This document shows, one piece after another, positions 24,110-32,076 of a stretch of 64,000 nucleotides of DNA. A program made the position numbers and the translations under genes. The notes beneath the pieces are model-generated. The model worked only from the letters and a program-made list of their open reading frames with translations. It was not told the DNA's origin and did no database searches. Every line of letters begins with the position of its first letter. Position 1 is the first letter of the stretch. The stretch is from an uncultured Candidatus Melainabacteria bacterium (GTDB taxonomy: Bacteria > Cyanobacteriota > Vampirovibrionia > Gastranaerophilales > Gastranaerophilaceae), in NCBI GenBank assembly GCA_934754515.1, contig CAKVIG010000003.1, positions 62,001-126,000 on the forward strand, written 5' to 3'.

Positions 24110-26788
24110 ATGAAAGTAACAGAAGTTCGTTTGACACTTGCAGCATATATTTATGCTATAGAAGATGATTTACGTGATATCATAAGAAATTACATTATTC
24201 CTTATAGCGATGGAATGGAATTCTTTCAAGATACAAGTTTAGTTGATAAGACTATCAAGCGATTTAAAAAAGATAACCCAGGATTATCTCCTGATGATAA
24301 TGTATATGAGCTAGTCAATTATACTGACTTTCAAGAATCTTATGAGATGATTCTTCGTAATAAAGAATTAATTAGTGATTCAATAACAGAAGAACTAAAA
24401 AAAGATTGTAATATACTGCAAAATATTACATCTATAAGAAATCGTGTTATGCACACACGCCCATTAGAAGCAGAAGATTTTATTACAGTATATACTTTTA
24501 CTCAAAACGTAAGCCCAAATACTTTAATTTGGAGAAACCTATTAGATGTTAAAAATAAATTAGAACAGAATCCGTCTTTTGTTTTAACATTGGATTTACC
24601 TCAAATAGAAGAAGAGTGTTCAAATGTATTTCACAATTTACCATTACCTGATTTTGATGAAACTGGTTTTATCGGACGTAAATCAGATATTCACAATATA
24701 AAAAAATTATTAATAACAGGACAAAAAGTTATTAGTATTATAGGAGATGGGGGAGTTGGGAAATCAGCATTAGCGTTGAAAGTTGTTTATGATATGCTTG
24801 ATTTAAAAGACAAATGTCCATATGAAATGATTTTATGGATATCTGCAAAATCTACGATATTAACTCCAAAAGGCATTGAAGAAATTAAAGATGCTATAAC
24901 ATCTTCTAGTAGTTTTATAAAAGATTTAAGCAATACTGTTAATAATACGAAAGATTCTTTAGAGGAAAATATTAAAACTATTTTAGAATTTCTTAAAGAA
25001 TTTAAAGTTTTGCTTGTTATAGATAATTTAGAAACTATTATTGACCAAAAAATACTGGAATTTATAAGAGAAGCACAACTTTATTGTCAAATAGTTATAA
25101 CATCAAGAATTGGTTTAGGAGAACTTGAATATAAATGTACATTGTCAGGATTGGCTCCAAAAGAAGCTTCTTATATGATAAAAGAAATGGCAAGAATGAG
25201 AAACAATTCACTTCTAAAAAGTTTAGGTGACCTTCAAATGAATGATATTGTAAATAAATTATATTGCAATCCTTTATCAATAAAATGGTTTGTTAATTCT
25301 ATTGAAATAGGCAAACCATTGGAAGAAATACTACAAAACAAAAAGGATTTATTATCATATTGTCTTTCTAATGTATATGATAAATTGTCCAATGATGCTT
25401 GTTTAATCATATCCGTACTTCTGGCTAAAAGAAAGAGTAAAATTAATTTACCAGAACTTTCGTATTTTACAGAATTAGAACCTCTGTCATTAAAGCAAGC
25501 AATTAACGAGTTATCTAAAACTACAATTTTAGTCCAAGAATATTCTACAAATACAGGAAATAGTGAAACTTTATATGGACTTTCAGCTTTTGCACAAGAC
25601 TATTTACTTAAGCATCATAGTCCAAATAGACAATTTTTAAAAAGAATTGATAAAAAAAGTTTAAATTTAACTAATAATGAGTCAGAGATAGAAAGAATAA
25701 AAAATTATAATAAGTATAGGATTGAAGCAATTGAAATAACTAATCAGACGGAAAAAGTTGTTGCAAGATTTCTGTATGAAGCAATTGTATATAGTCGAAA
25801 GAAAGATTTTGATAAAGCACAAGAGAAAATTGAATTTGCAAAAAATACCGCTGTTCAATATCCTGAAGTATATATTATTTCAGCATCAATTAATTTAAGT
25901 AAATATGATATATTGAATGCAGAATTAGATTATGAAAAAGCTTTAGAAATTGCACCTGAAAATCATAGATTGTTATTTTTCTATTCGAACTTTTTAATGA
26001 TACAAAAAAATGATTCAAAAACAGCATTTAATTATATAAAGAAATTATATCAATTGGATAATTCAATAGAGCCTAAAATCTTGTATTTACGCTGTGATGG
26101 ATATAATGGAAATTACAAAGGAGCATTAGATACATTCTATTTATTATTAGATACCAAAGCTCATACTTTAAATAAAAAAAATTTAGCAATTATTATGAAT
26201 ACAATATTGAATTTTTCACTTAGAATGGCATCTGACAAGAATAGCATAGAAAAAGATTCTAATGCGGCAAATGAAATCGTTTTTAAAGCTTTAAAATATT
26301 TTTCGAACTATGTAGAACCTACAAACTCAGATAAAAAACTTATTAATGAGTTTGCAAAATTATTATCATTTACTTTAAACTGCTTGTCAAAGCATTTATC
26401 AGAACATATCGAACTATTAGATAAAATATTAAATAAATATAGAAATTTATTAATACAAACAAAACTATGTAAAACAATCATTACTCACATTAATCAATAC
26501 ACAGGCATTGATACTAGTTTTTATTCATCATTTATTAGTGACAATGAAAATCAACTAATTGGTAGAATAGTAAATTATGATAAAACAAAAGGTTTTGGAT
26601 TTATAGAATCTAATAATGTTATTGATAAACACATATTCTTTCATAAAAGCTCTGTTCTTAACTTAACAAGTAATGATGAGTTAAAAAGAGATAAATTATT
26701 AACTTTTGAGTTAGGAAAAAGCAAACAAGGAGATTGTGCAATTAATATTATACTGGTTGCTGATAATGAAGAGTGTTGCACTTTATAA
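24110..26788 (+). CDS. HEPN ribonuclease-STAND NTPase-TPR-cold-shock domain fusion (putative defence)
   Basis: 892 residues, single gene next to attR. Residues 1-150: all-helical HEPN-like domain with the RNase motif R110-N-R-V-M-H115. 185-400: NB-ARC/STAND NTPase with GFIGRKSDI, Walker A GDGGVGKS (212-219), Walker B LLVIDN (301-306), ITSR at 330-333 and CNPLS at 386-390. About 410-510: winged-helix region. About 565-720: TPR-like repeats (DKAQEKIEFAKNTAVQYPEV, NAELDYEKALEIAPENHRLL). 818-885: cold-shock domain with RNP1 KGFGFI (827-832) and RNP2-like HIFFH. The layout (RNase effector, oligomerising switch, sensor repeats) is that of STAND antiviral proteins; the C-terminal nucleic-acid-binding domain may sense or position RNA. 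Function is inference. Confidence 0.8.
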   Translation: MKVTEVRLTLAAYIYAIEDDLRDIIRNYIIPYSDGMEFFQDTSLVDKTIKRFKKDNPGLSPDDNVYELVNYTDFQESYEMILRNKELISDSITEELKKDCNILQNITSIRNRVMHTRPLEAEDFITVYTFTQNVSPNTLIWRNLLDVKNKLEQNPSFVLTLDLPQIEEECSNVFHNLPLPDFDETGFIGRKSDIHNIKKLLITGQKVISIIGDGGVGKSALALKVVYDMLDLKDKCPYEMILWISAKSTILTPKGIEEIKDAITSSSSFIKDLSNTVNNTKDSLEENIKTILEFLKEFKVLLVIDNLETIIDQKILEFIREAQLYCQIVITSRIGLGELEYKCTLSGLAPKEASYMIKEMARMRNNSLLKSLGDLQMNDIVNKLYCNPLSIKWFVNSIEIGKPLEEILQNKKDLLSYCLSNVYDKLSNDACLIISVLLAKRKSKINLPELSYFTELEPLSLKQAINELSKTTILVQEYSTNTGNSETLYGLSAFAQDYLLKHHSPNRQFLKRIDKKSLNLTNNESEIERIKNYNKYRIEAIEITNQTEKVVARFLYEAIVYSRKKDFDKAQEKIEFAKNTAVQYPEVYIISASINLSKYDILNAELDYEKALEIAPENHRLLFFYSNFLMIQKNDSKTAFNYIKKLYQLDNSIEPKILYLRCDGYNGNYKGALDTFYLLLDTKAHTLNKKNLAIIMNTILNFSLRMASDKNSIEKDSNAANEIVFKALKYFSNYVEPTNSDKKLINEFAKLLSFTLNCLSKHLSEHIELLDKILNKYRNLLIQTKLCKTIITHINQYTGIDTSFYSSFISDNENQLIGRIVNYDKTKGFGFIESNNVIDKHIFFHKSSVLNLTSNDELKRDKLLTFELGKSKQGDCAINIILVADNEECCTL

Positions 26789-26816
26789 TACCAAGTTATA
26801 AAATATTATAAGAAAG

Positions 26817-26833
26817 GGGACTAAAAAGGGACT
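26817..26833 (+). repeat. 17-bp end repeat GGGACTAAAAAGGGACT, right copy
   Basis: Identical and same orientation as 14814-14830; a complementary AGTCC follows at 26846. The rest of 26789-26950 has no gene. Confidence 0.65.
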
Positions 26834-26950
26834 AATTTGACAAAAAGTCCTTGAAAGTTATTAGAAATTACCAAAAAAATGGTTGGCTGAAATTAAACGA
26901 TATTAGAGGATACAGGAGAAAAATTTAGAACGCTAAAAGCAAAAATACGT

Positions 26951-26977
26951 GTTCGAATCCCACCTCCTCCTCCATTT
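26951..26977 (+). repeat. attR: displaced 3' end of tRNA-Ser
   Basis: Identical to 14706-14732. The sequence before it (AAAATACGT) does not continue into a tRNA, so this is only a 3' fragment. Confidence 0.92.
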
Positions 26978-26978
26978 T

Positions 26979-27006
26979 AAAGCCACCATTCGGTGGCTTT
27001 AGTTTT
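26979..27006 (+). terminator. Ancestral tRNA-Ser terminator
   Basis: AAAGCCACC / GGTGGCTTT stem with a 4-base loop and AGTTTT tail directly after attR: what followed the tRNA before integration. Confidence 0.75.
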
Positions 27007-27027
27007 GAACAATTAGGATTAGGATTT

Positions 27028-27654
27028 ATGAAAAGATTTATTTTGATATTTACAAGCATTATCGTGATGTTATCTTCTAATGCTTTTGCAAATGAAGTTT
27101 ATTCAGTTAAAGAACTTGCCGAAATGGGAATTGTTGCAAATTCTCCGATAGCTAAAACAGAATTAGAGAATGCTAAAAAAATTATGTTAAATGTACAGGC
27201 TAAAACTGCAGATGGAATAAAATGCGGAAAAGGCCCTTTTTACGCTGAAATTTATGACAAAAACGGGAATTTTGTAGTAGCATCTTCTAATAGCGTTGTG
27301 GAAGACAAATGTTGTCTATATCATGCAGAAGTTAACACAATAAAAAAGGCTCACGAAAAATTCAAAGAATACAGTCTGGCACCGGAAGATTTAACAATAT
27401 ACGTGAATGCAGAGCCTTGCATAATGTGTGCAGGTGCTATTATGTGGTCTGGAATTAAAACTGTTTATTTTGGCGTTCCATCAAGTAAAGTTGAAAAAAT
27501 TACAGGTTTTGACGAAGGTTATAAACCTAATTGGATAAAAGAATTCAAAAAACGCGGTATAACAGTCTACGGGAACATAGAACCTAAAGCAGGGGAAAAA
27601 GTTCTTCAAGAATATGTTAACAGCGGAAAAGAAATTTACAAGCCAAGAGGTTAA
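27028..27654 (+). CDS. Exported CMP/guanine-deaminase-like protein
   Basis: 208 residues. Zinc-dependent deaminase fold: H99-A-E101 (LYHAEVNTIKKA) and P130-C131-I-M-C134 (AEPCIMCAGAIMW) are the metal ligands and catalytic Glu, closest in style to guanine deaminase/TadA-like nucleoside deaminases. Unusually it begins with a clear signal peptide (MKRFILIFTSIIVMLSSNAFA, then NEV), so the enzyme would act outside the cytoplasm. A Cys pair (CC at 95-96) precedes the active site. The ATG follows AGGATT. First chromosomal gene after attR; convergent with and overlapping the next stop. Substrate unknown. Confidence 0.82.
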   Translation: MKRFILIFTSIIVMLSSNAFANEVYSVKELAEMGIVANSPIAKTELENAKKIMLNVQAKTADGIKCGKGPFYAEIYDKNGNFVVASSNSVVEDKCCLYHAEVNTIKKAHEKFKEYSLAPEDLTIYVNAEPCIMCAGAIMWSGIKTVYFGVPSSKVEKITGFDEGYKPNWIKEFKKRGITVYGNIEPKAGEKVLQEYVNSGKEIYKPRG

Positions 27655-28463
27655 TTTTCTACAGACACCTTGATATCCGAACGCGCTTTTTCCAACAGAT
27701 TTTTTAGCTTTGAAGTAATTATTTTATCCTTTGCCTTGTAACTGCAAATTTGACGAAGCACAAATGTGTTTAGTATTCGTGAGAAATTTTTTATAGGATT
27801 TTGTCTTGCCAAATACTTAATCTCACTGCTCATTGCATCATATTCTGCTTTTAGAGAATATCTGAGTTTTTGTAATATTTCTATTGCAACATTATCAGGA
27901 AGTTTGTTTAAAATACTTTCAACTTTTTGTGTAAAATGTTTTTTATTAAACCTGCTGCTAAAATCTTTCAAAACAACTTCTCTAAGTTGCTCCACATCAT
28001 CATCACAATTCGGATTATTTACGAGTTCTTTCGCCCTTATACATGCTGATTTAGGTTGAAAAAGATATTCAAAAAAGTGACGAGCTTCATGCACAGCCGT
28101 TGTATCATTATAAATTGTTTTTTTATCTTTTAAAGATATCGGTAAGCCTATTTTGTAACCGATACGTTCTATATACAAACCACCGTTGGAATGAGGTAGT
28201 ACAGAAATATTGACGCCCGTAAACCCCAAAGAAGAAAAACTTTTTTCCGGCAAAATTTCATAATTAATTTTATAAGGTTCTAATGCTTTATCAATTGAAC
28301 TCCTAAAAGTATCAACAGAACACTCATCGTTTTGCAAGAAATTGTCTAAAAACTTACCCCAATACTTCCAAGCATTGGCATTACGCTCTTTTACATTACC
28401 TTTTGTTAAATTAAAAGGTAACAACGTATTTTTAGCACAACGATTTTGAGTTTTTAAAATCAT
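27651..28463 (-). CDS. Orphan with HExxH motif (possible zinc peptidase)
   Basis: 270 residues from the ATG at 28463; a TTG six codons upstream is possible. The only recognisable motif is TAVHEARHFFEYLF with H125-E126-x-x-H129, the zinc-binding helix of many metallopeptidases; the third ligand is not evident. The rest is helical and Lys-rich; no signal peptide. The early LLPFNLTKG only loosely recalls the F-K-A motif of other orphans. No ribosome site; a TAGCAA-N15-GTTTTG motif ends nine bases before the ATG. Its stop overlaps that of the deaminase by three bases. Enzyme call is tentative. Confidence 0.65.
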   Translation of the reverse strand: MILKTQNRCAKNTLLPFNLTKGNVKERNANAWKYWGKFLDNFLQNDECSVDTFRSSIDKALEPYKINYEILPEKSFSSLGFTGVNISVLPHSNGGLYIERIGYKIGLPISLKDKKTIYNDTTAVHEARHFFEYLFQPKSACIRAKELVNNPNCDDDVEQLREVVLKDFSSRFNKKHFTQKVESILNKLPDNVAIEILQKLRYSLKAEYDAMSSEIKYLARQNPIKNFSRILNTFVLRQICSYKAKDKIITSKLKNLLEKARSDIKVSVEN

Positions 28464-28471
28464 AATTTTAA

Positions 28472-28498
28472 CAAAACTCAAAAATATATTTTTTGCTA
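28472..28498 (-). promoter_or_regulatory. TAGCAA-N15-GTTTTG promoter-like motif
   Basis: Minus-strand TAGCAA (28498-28493) and GTTTTG (28477-28472). The ATG at 28463 follows so closely that the mRNA would be leaderless. Confidence 0.55.
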
Positions 28499-28510
28499 TC
28501 TGTAAAAATA

Positions 28511-29626
28511 TTATTTAAAATATTCTCTTACGATTTTTTCAATCTGTACAGAAGCAGTGCCATCACCATAAGGATTTTGAGCTTTTAGACGAGTCAATTC
28601 TTTTGTTGATGAAAGAATTTTTTCCGCTTCTTCCAGAATCTTATCGTAATCAGCACCAACAAGTTTTGAAACACCTGCTTCGACACCTTCTTTACGTTCT
28701 GTTTCATAACGCATAACAAGAGTAGGGCAAGCAAAAGAAGGAGCTTCTTCTTGAATACCGCCTGAATCTGTCAGAATAAGCTTTGCATGCTTCATCAAAT
28801 ATACTAAATACGGGTAATCCAAAGGTGTTAACAAATGGATATTATCAAAATGTCCAAGTCTTTCATGAATCTTGTTTTTAACATTTGGATTTGGATGAAC
28901 TGGAATTACAAAAGTATGGTCTGTATATTTTTTAGCCAAATAACTGATAGCTTCTATAATTCTATCTATTCTTTCACCATGATTTTCACGTCTATGTGCA
29001 GTAATTAAAACTAATTTATCGTCAATTGGAATTCCTTTTTCTTCGTAGAACTTTTCAGAATTCTCAATAACTTCTTTTGACAAGCAGAAAAGCGCGTCAA
29101 TAACTGTATTACCAACTACGTGGATTTTATTTTCTGCAATATCCTCTTTTAACAAAGCTTTTTTATTAACTTCCGTTGGAGCAAAATGCAAGGCTGCTAC
29201 GCGAGAAGTCATTTGACGCATAACTTCTTCAGGAAACGGCTCATAAATATCATAAGAACGAAGTCCTGCTTCCACATGGAACACTGGAATTTTGTGATAA
29301 AAGCTTGTTAAAGCTCCGCACAAAACAGTCATAGTATCACCTTGAACAATTGTTGCATCAATATCATGTTCACAAAAAACTTTGTCTAAAGACGTTAGAA
29401 TTCTTGCTTGAACTGATGATAAAGATTGGTTTTCTCTCATACAATCAAGATTTATATCAGCCTTCAAACCAAAATATTCCAAAGTTTGATTAGATAACTG
29501 TTTTTGTTGTTCCGTATTACAAATAATAACGTTATAATCTTGCGGATATTTTTTCATCTCAAGTATTACAGGCGCAAGTTTAATAATTTCCGGACGTGTT
29601 CCAAATATAAAAATTATGTTCTTCAT
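28511..29626 (-). CDS. wecB: UDP-N-acetylglucosamine 2-epimerase (non-hydrolysing)
   Basis: 371 residues, cytoplasmic GT-B-fold enzyme interconverting UDP-GlcNAc and UDP-ManNAc for surface polysaccharide. Signatures: FGTRPEIIKLAPVI at the N-terminus, VQGDTMTVLCGAL, HVEAGLRSYDIYEPFPEE, TAHRRENHGERI and TDSGGIQEEAPSF. All positions usual for WecB/MnaA are present and the length is typical. Isolated on its strand; the ManNAc product would feed wall or LPS-like glycans, fitting the glycosyltransferases in the region. Confidence 0.95.
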   Translation of the reverse strand: MKNIIFIFGTRPEIIKLAPVILEMKKYPQDYNVIICNTEQQKQLSNQTLEYFGLKADINLDCMRENQSLSSVQARILTSLDKVFCEHDIDATIVQGDTMTVLCGALTSFYHKIPVFHVEAGLRSYDIYEPFPEEVMRQMTSRVAALHFAPTEVNKKALLKEDIAENKIHVVGNTVIDALFCLSKEVIENSEKFYEEKGIPIDDKLVLITAHRRENHGERIDRIIEAISYLAKKYTDHTFVIPVHPNPNVKNKIHERLGHFDNIHLLTPLDYPYLVYLMKHAKLILTDSGGIQEEAPSFACPTLVMRYETERKEGVEAGVSKLVGADYDKILEEAEKILSSTKELTRLKAQNPYGDGTASVQIEKIVREYFK

Positions 29627-29669
29627 AAGAGCATTATACTATAATAATAAAATAAAATAAAATAAGAAA

Positions 29670-29700
29670 AGAAAAAGCCTGATTGAAGTTCAATTCAGGC
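29670..29700 (-). terminator. Terminator of the 57-residue gene
   Basis: Minus-strand hairpin GCCTGAATTGAA / TTCAATCAGGC followed by TTTTTC. Confidence 0.7.
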
Positions 29701-29782
29701 ACTAAAAGATTAGTAAGATTGGGGAAATTAAATTAGTAAGTAAGATTAAGATTGGTATTTGTTTAATTCTTTCTTATAACTT

Positions 29783-29956
29783 CTATTTTTTCACTCTGGA
29801 AATAAAAGTTACACGGGATTTCAAATCCATTGCGAATAAGCGCATTTCATCCATTAATACATAAGATTTGTCTTCTGTCGGATTTTCATTTATATAAAAT
29901 TCTCTTGATATCTGTGTTGCCATTGCATTGATATTATATGATTGTAATAATGCCAT
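29783..29956 (-). CDS. Small orphan protein, 57 residues
   Basis: A short frame in the 595-base gap between wecB and rsgA. ATG at 29956 with CGAGGT seven bases upstream; sequence begins MALLQSYNINAMATQISREF and ends FISRVKK; terminator at 29670. Met-rich, amphipathic, slightly acidic in the middle and basic at the end; no membrane segment. The own ribosome site and terminator make it a credible gene. No homologue recognised. The rest of the gap (29957-30155) shows an inverted repeat CCTTATT/AATAAGG near 30000-30024 and no gene. Confidence 0.65.
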   Translation of the reverse strand: MALLQSYNINAMATQISREFYINENPTEDKSYVLMDEMRLFAMDLKSRVTFISRVKK

Positions 29957-30155
29957 AAATACCTCGTTTTCCGACTTTTTGAGCGTTTTTACTTAAGCCC
30001 TTATTTTTAATACTTAATAAGGACAAAGCTATCTTATCCGAAGTTATTAATCATTTTGACTTAACTTGGATTGTTTGATTTTTTACTCTCTGAATTTCGT
30101 CTTACATTTATATAAAGTATTTTTATTTTGGCAGATTTCAACAAAGAGATTTGTT

Positions 30156-30173
30156 GTTACATTTCGTTACAAA
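30156..30173 (+). promoter_or_regulatory. HLR1-like box upstream of rsgA
   Basis: GTTACATTTCGTTACAAA fits the HLR1 consensus (G/T)TTACAWWNN(G/T)TTACAWW at every position. With the -10 TATGAT at 30205-30210 it lies at about -61 to -44. Confidence 0.6.
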
Positions 30174-30221
30174 TGCTTATAAGAGAATTAAAATAAAAAG
30201 CGAGTATGATAAAATTAACTT

Positions 30222-31223
30222 ATGGCAAATGGTCAAATTTTTAAAATACATTCAGATTTTTATTACGTTAATTCTAACAATCAAGAGTACGAATGCAAAG
30301 TGCGCGAAGTTTTGAAGAAACAAAAGCAAAGAATTTTTGTCGGTGATTTTGTTGAATTCGCAGATGGTGCAATTGAAAAGATTTTGCCAAGAAAAAATTT
30401 TATTACTCGGCCAACCGTTGCAAATATTGATAGAGTAATTATTATCTCAGCCGTAAAAGAGCCTGAGTTAAACTTTTCACAACTGAACAGATATATCAGT
30501 TTTGCAAAATATCATAATCTTGAAACGGTCCTTTGCTTCAACAAAAATGACCTTTCTAATGACGATAAAACAATTGAAAAAGTTTTTTCAATTTATCAAC
30601 CTCTTGGGTATGATATTTTATTTACTTCAGCTTTAGAAGGCTTTGGAATAGAAGAGTTTAAAGAGATTTTATCAGGAAAAACCTCTGTACTTTGTGGTTC
30701 GTCAGGGGTTGGAAAATCCAGTTTGATAAACGCAGTTTGTCCGAATTTGAATTTGCGAACAAAAGAAATTAGTGAAAAAACTCAACGCGGAACGCACACG
30801 ACTAGACACTGTGAAATTATTCCGATTGATAACAACTCCAGAATTGTCGACACTCCGGGATTCAGCAATTTGAAATTTGATTTCCTTATGCCAAACGAAG
30901 TCGATTTATTATTTCCTGAAATTGCACAATACAAAGAATATTGTAAGTTTCAAGACTGTTTGCATTTGTCAGAAACAGGTTGCTGCGTAAAAGAACATTT
31001 TGATGAAATTGATGAAACGCGCTATCAGAGTTATGTGGAATTTGTTAAAGAAGCTCAAGAGTACAAAGAGCGCGTAAAATATCAGGGGGTTAAAACAGAA
31101 AGCTTACATAAACAACAGCACAACAAAACGGCTGTAAAAATCAGTTCTCGCAAGCGTGAAAGCGCAAGAAACACATTAAAACAAAATATTTATAAGGACA
31201 TTGAAAATGAAGGAATTAATTAA
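30222..31223 (+). CDS. rsgA: Ribosome small-subunit GTPase RsgA
   Basis: 333 residues. Circularly permuted GTPase that matures the 30S subunit. OB fold 1-65; G4-like NKND (FNKNDLS), then G1 GSSGVGKSSLINA, G2/G3 region RGTHTTRHCEII and DTPGFSNL, in permuted order; C-terminal zinc knuckle CKFQDCLHLSETGCCVKEHF. The Lys/Arg-rich tail (ISSRKRESARN) suits rRNA binding. No ribosome site precedes the ATG; the -10 TATGAT ends 12 bases before it, so the mRNA is nearly leaderless. The coding end overlaps the next gene by 17 bases. An HLR1-like box lies upstream. Confidence 0.95.
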   Translation: MANGQIFKIHSDFYYVNSNNQEYECKVREVLKKQKQRIFVGDFVEFADGAIEKILPRKNFITRPTVANIDRVIIISAVKEPELNFSQLNRYISFAKYHNLETVLCFNKNDLSNDDKTIEKVFSIYQPLGYDILFTSALEGFGIEEFKEILSGKTSVLCGSSGVGKSSLINAVCPNLNLRTKEISEKTQRGTHTTRHCEIIPIDNNSRIVDTPGFSNLKFDFLMPNEVDLLFPEIAQYKEYCKFQDCLHLSETGCCVKEHFDEIDETRYQSYVEFVKEAQEYKERVKYQGVKTESLHKQQHNKTAVKISSRKRESARNTLKQNIYKDIENEGIN

Positions 31224-32076
31224 TATAGTAAACGAACACTTGGACGAATATTTACAAATCGTGTATCCCGAAGATATTTTTAAAGCGATGAAATACACGC
31301 TTATGTTACCGGGGAAACGCTTAAGACCCGTAATGTGTTTAGAAACCGCTCGAATATTAGGTGCTGACATAAAAAAAGCGCTTCCTTCTGCTTGCGCGAT
31401 TGAGATGCTGCATGTTCAAAGTCTTATACATGACGATTTACCTTGTATGGATAACGATGATTTCAGGCGAGGAAAACCTTCTAATCACAAAGTGTTTGGT
31501 GAAGCTAATGCTGTTTTGGCAGGCGACGCACTTCTAACATTTGCACCACAGCTTATTATTGAAAAATCAAAAGACTTGCTTTCAATGACTCAAATTGTAA
31601 GAATTTTGCACGAATATACAAGATTTGCTGGAGCTTACGGGCTAATTGCAGGACAAGTTGTTGATATAGAATCCGAAGGCGGTAAACTTGTTAAATCACC
31701 GGAAGAAACTTTGAATTTCATACATTTGAATAAAACAGCCGTGTTATTCAGATTAGCAGTAAGAATCGGTGCAATTGTTGCAGGAGCGGATGATGCTACC
31801 CTAAACGAATTTGATAATTTTGCTAAAAAATTCGGTTTAGCATTCCAAATCTACGATGACATTATGGATGAAGTTTCATCATTCGAAGAATTAGGCAAGA
31901 CAGTTGGCAAAGACAAAAACTCCGAAAAGCTTACGTACGTTTCATTGTACGGCTTAGAAGAGGCTAAACACAAATTCAATTACCTAATTAGGGAATGTTA
32001 TGGTATAATTGAAAAGTACAATTCTGATATTTTCAAAGAAATATTAGACAAATTAGAGAATAGGGTTGGGGATTAA
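31207..32076 (+). CDS. ispA: Polyprenyl (geranyl/farnesyl) diphosphate synthase
   Basis: 289 residues. trans-Prenyltransferase joining IPP to allylic diphosphates, feeding undecaprenyl carriers and quinones. First Asp-rich motif HDDLPCMDND with downstream RRGKP; second motif YDDIMDE; GKRLRP near the N-terminus binds IPP. The insertion spacing in the first motif (DDxxxxD) is typical of bacterial IspA-type farnesyl synthases. Start at 31207 with AAGGA nine bases upstream, inside the end of rsgA; the stop overlaps the next ATG (TAATG), so three genes are translationally linked. Confidence 0.9.
   Translation: MKELINIVNEHLDEYLQIVYPEDIFKAMKYTLMLPGKRLRPVMCLETARILGADIKKALPSACAIEMLHVQSLIHDDLPCMDNDDFRRGKPSNHKVFGEANAVLAGDALLTFAPQLIIEKSKDLLSMTQIVRILHEYTRFAGAYGLIAGQVVDIESEGGKLVKSPEETLNFIHLNKTAVLFRLAVRIGAIVAGADDATLNEFDNFAKKFGLAFQIYDDIMDEVSSFEELGKTVGKDKNSEKLTYVSLYGLEEAKHKFNYLIRECYGIIEKYNSDIFKEILDKLENRVGD

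Larger units (their letters stand above)
14706..26977. mobile_element. Integrative element in tRNA-Ser, satellite-like, about 12.3 kb
   Basis: Bounded by 27-bp att repeats. It carries an integrase, an excisionase-like protein, opposing XRE regulators, a DUF3987-like helicase, a TOPRIM primase and accessory genes (uracil-DNA glycosylase, WG/DnaB-like fusion, LuxR-like HTH protein, HEPN-STAND fusion). No relaxase, coupling protein, terminase, capsid or tail gene is present, so it is neither a complete phage nor a self-transmissible ICE. The set int, xis, opposed regulators and primase/helicase resembles phage-inducible chromosomal islands. A 17-bp repeat occurs just inside both ends. Whether a helper mobilises it is unknown. 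Confidence 0.9.

Noticed and set aside
26951..26977. A second tRNA-Ser gene at the right end of the element.
   Set aside because: Only the 3' 24 bases of the tRNA are present; no anticodon or D arm precedes them. It is attR.
14706..26977. The island as a complete prophage or conjugative element.
   Set aside because: No terminase, portal, capsid, tail, relaxase or type IV secretion gene.
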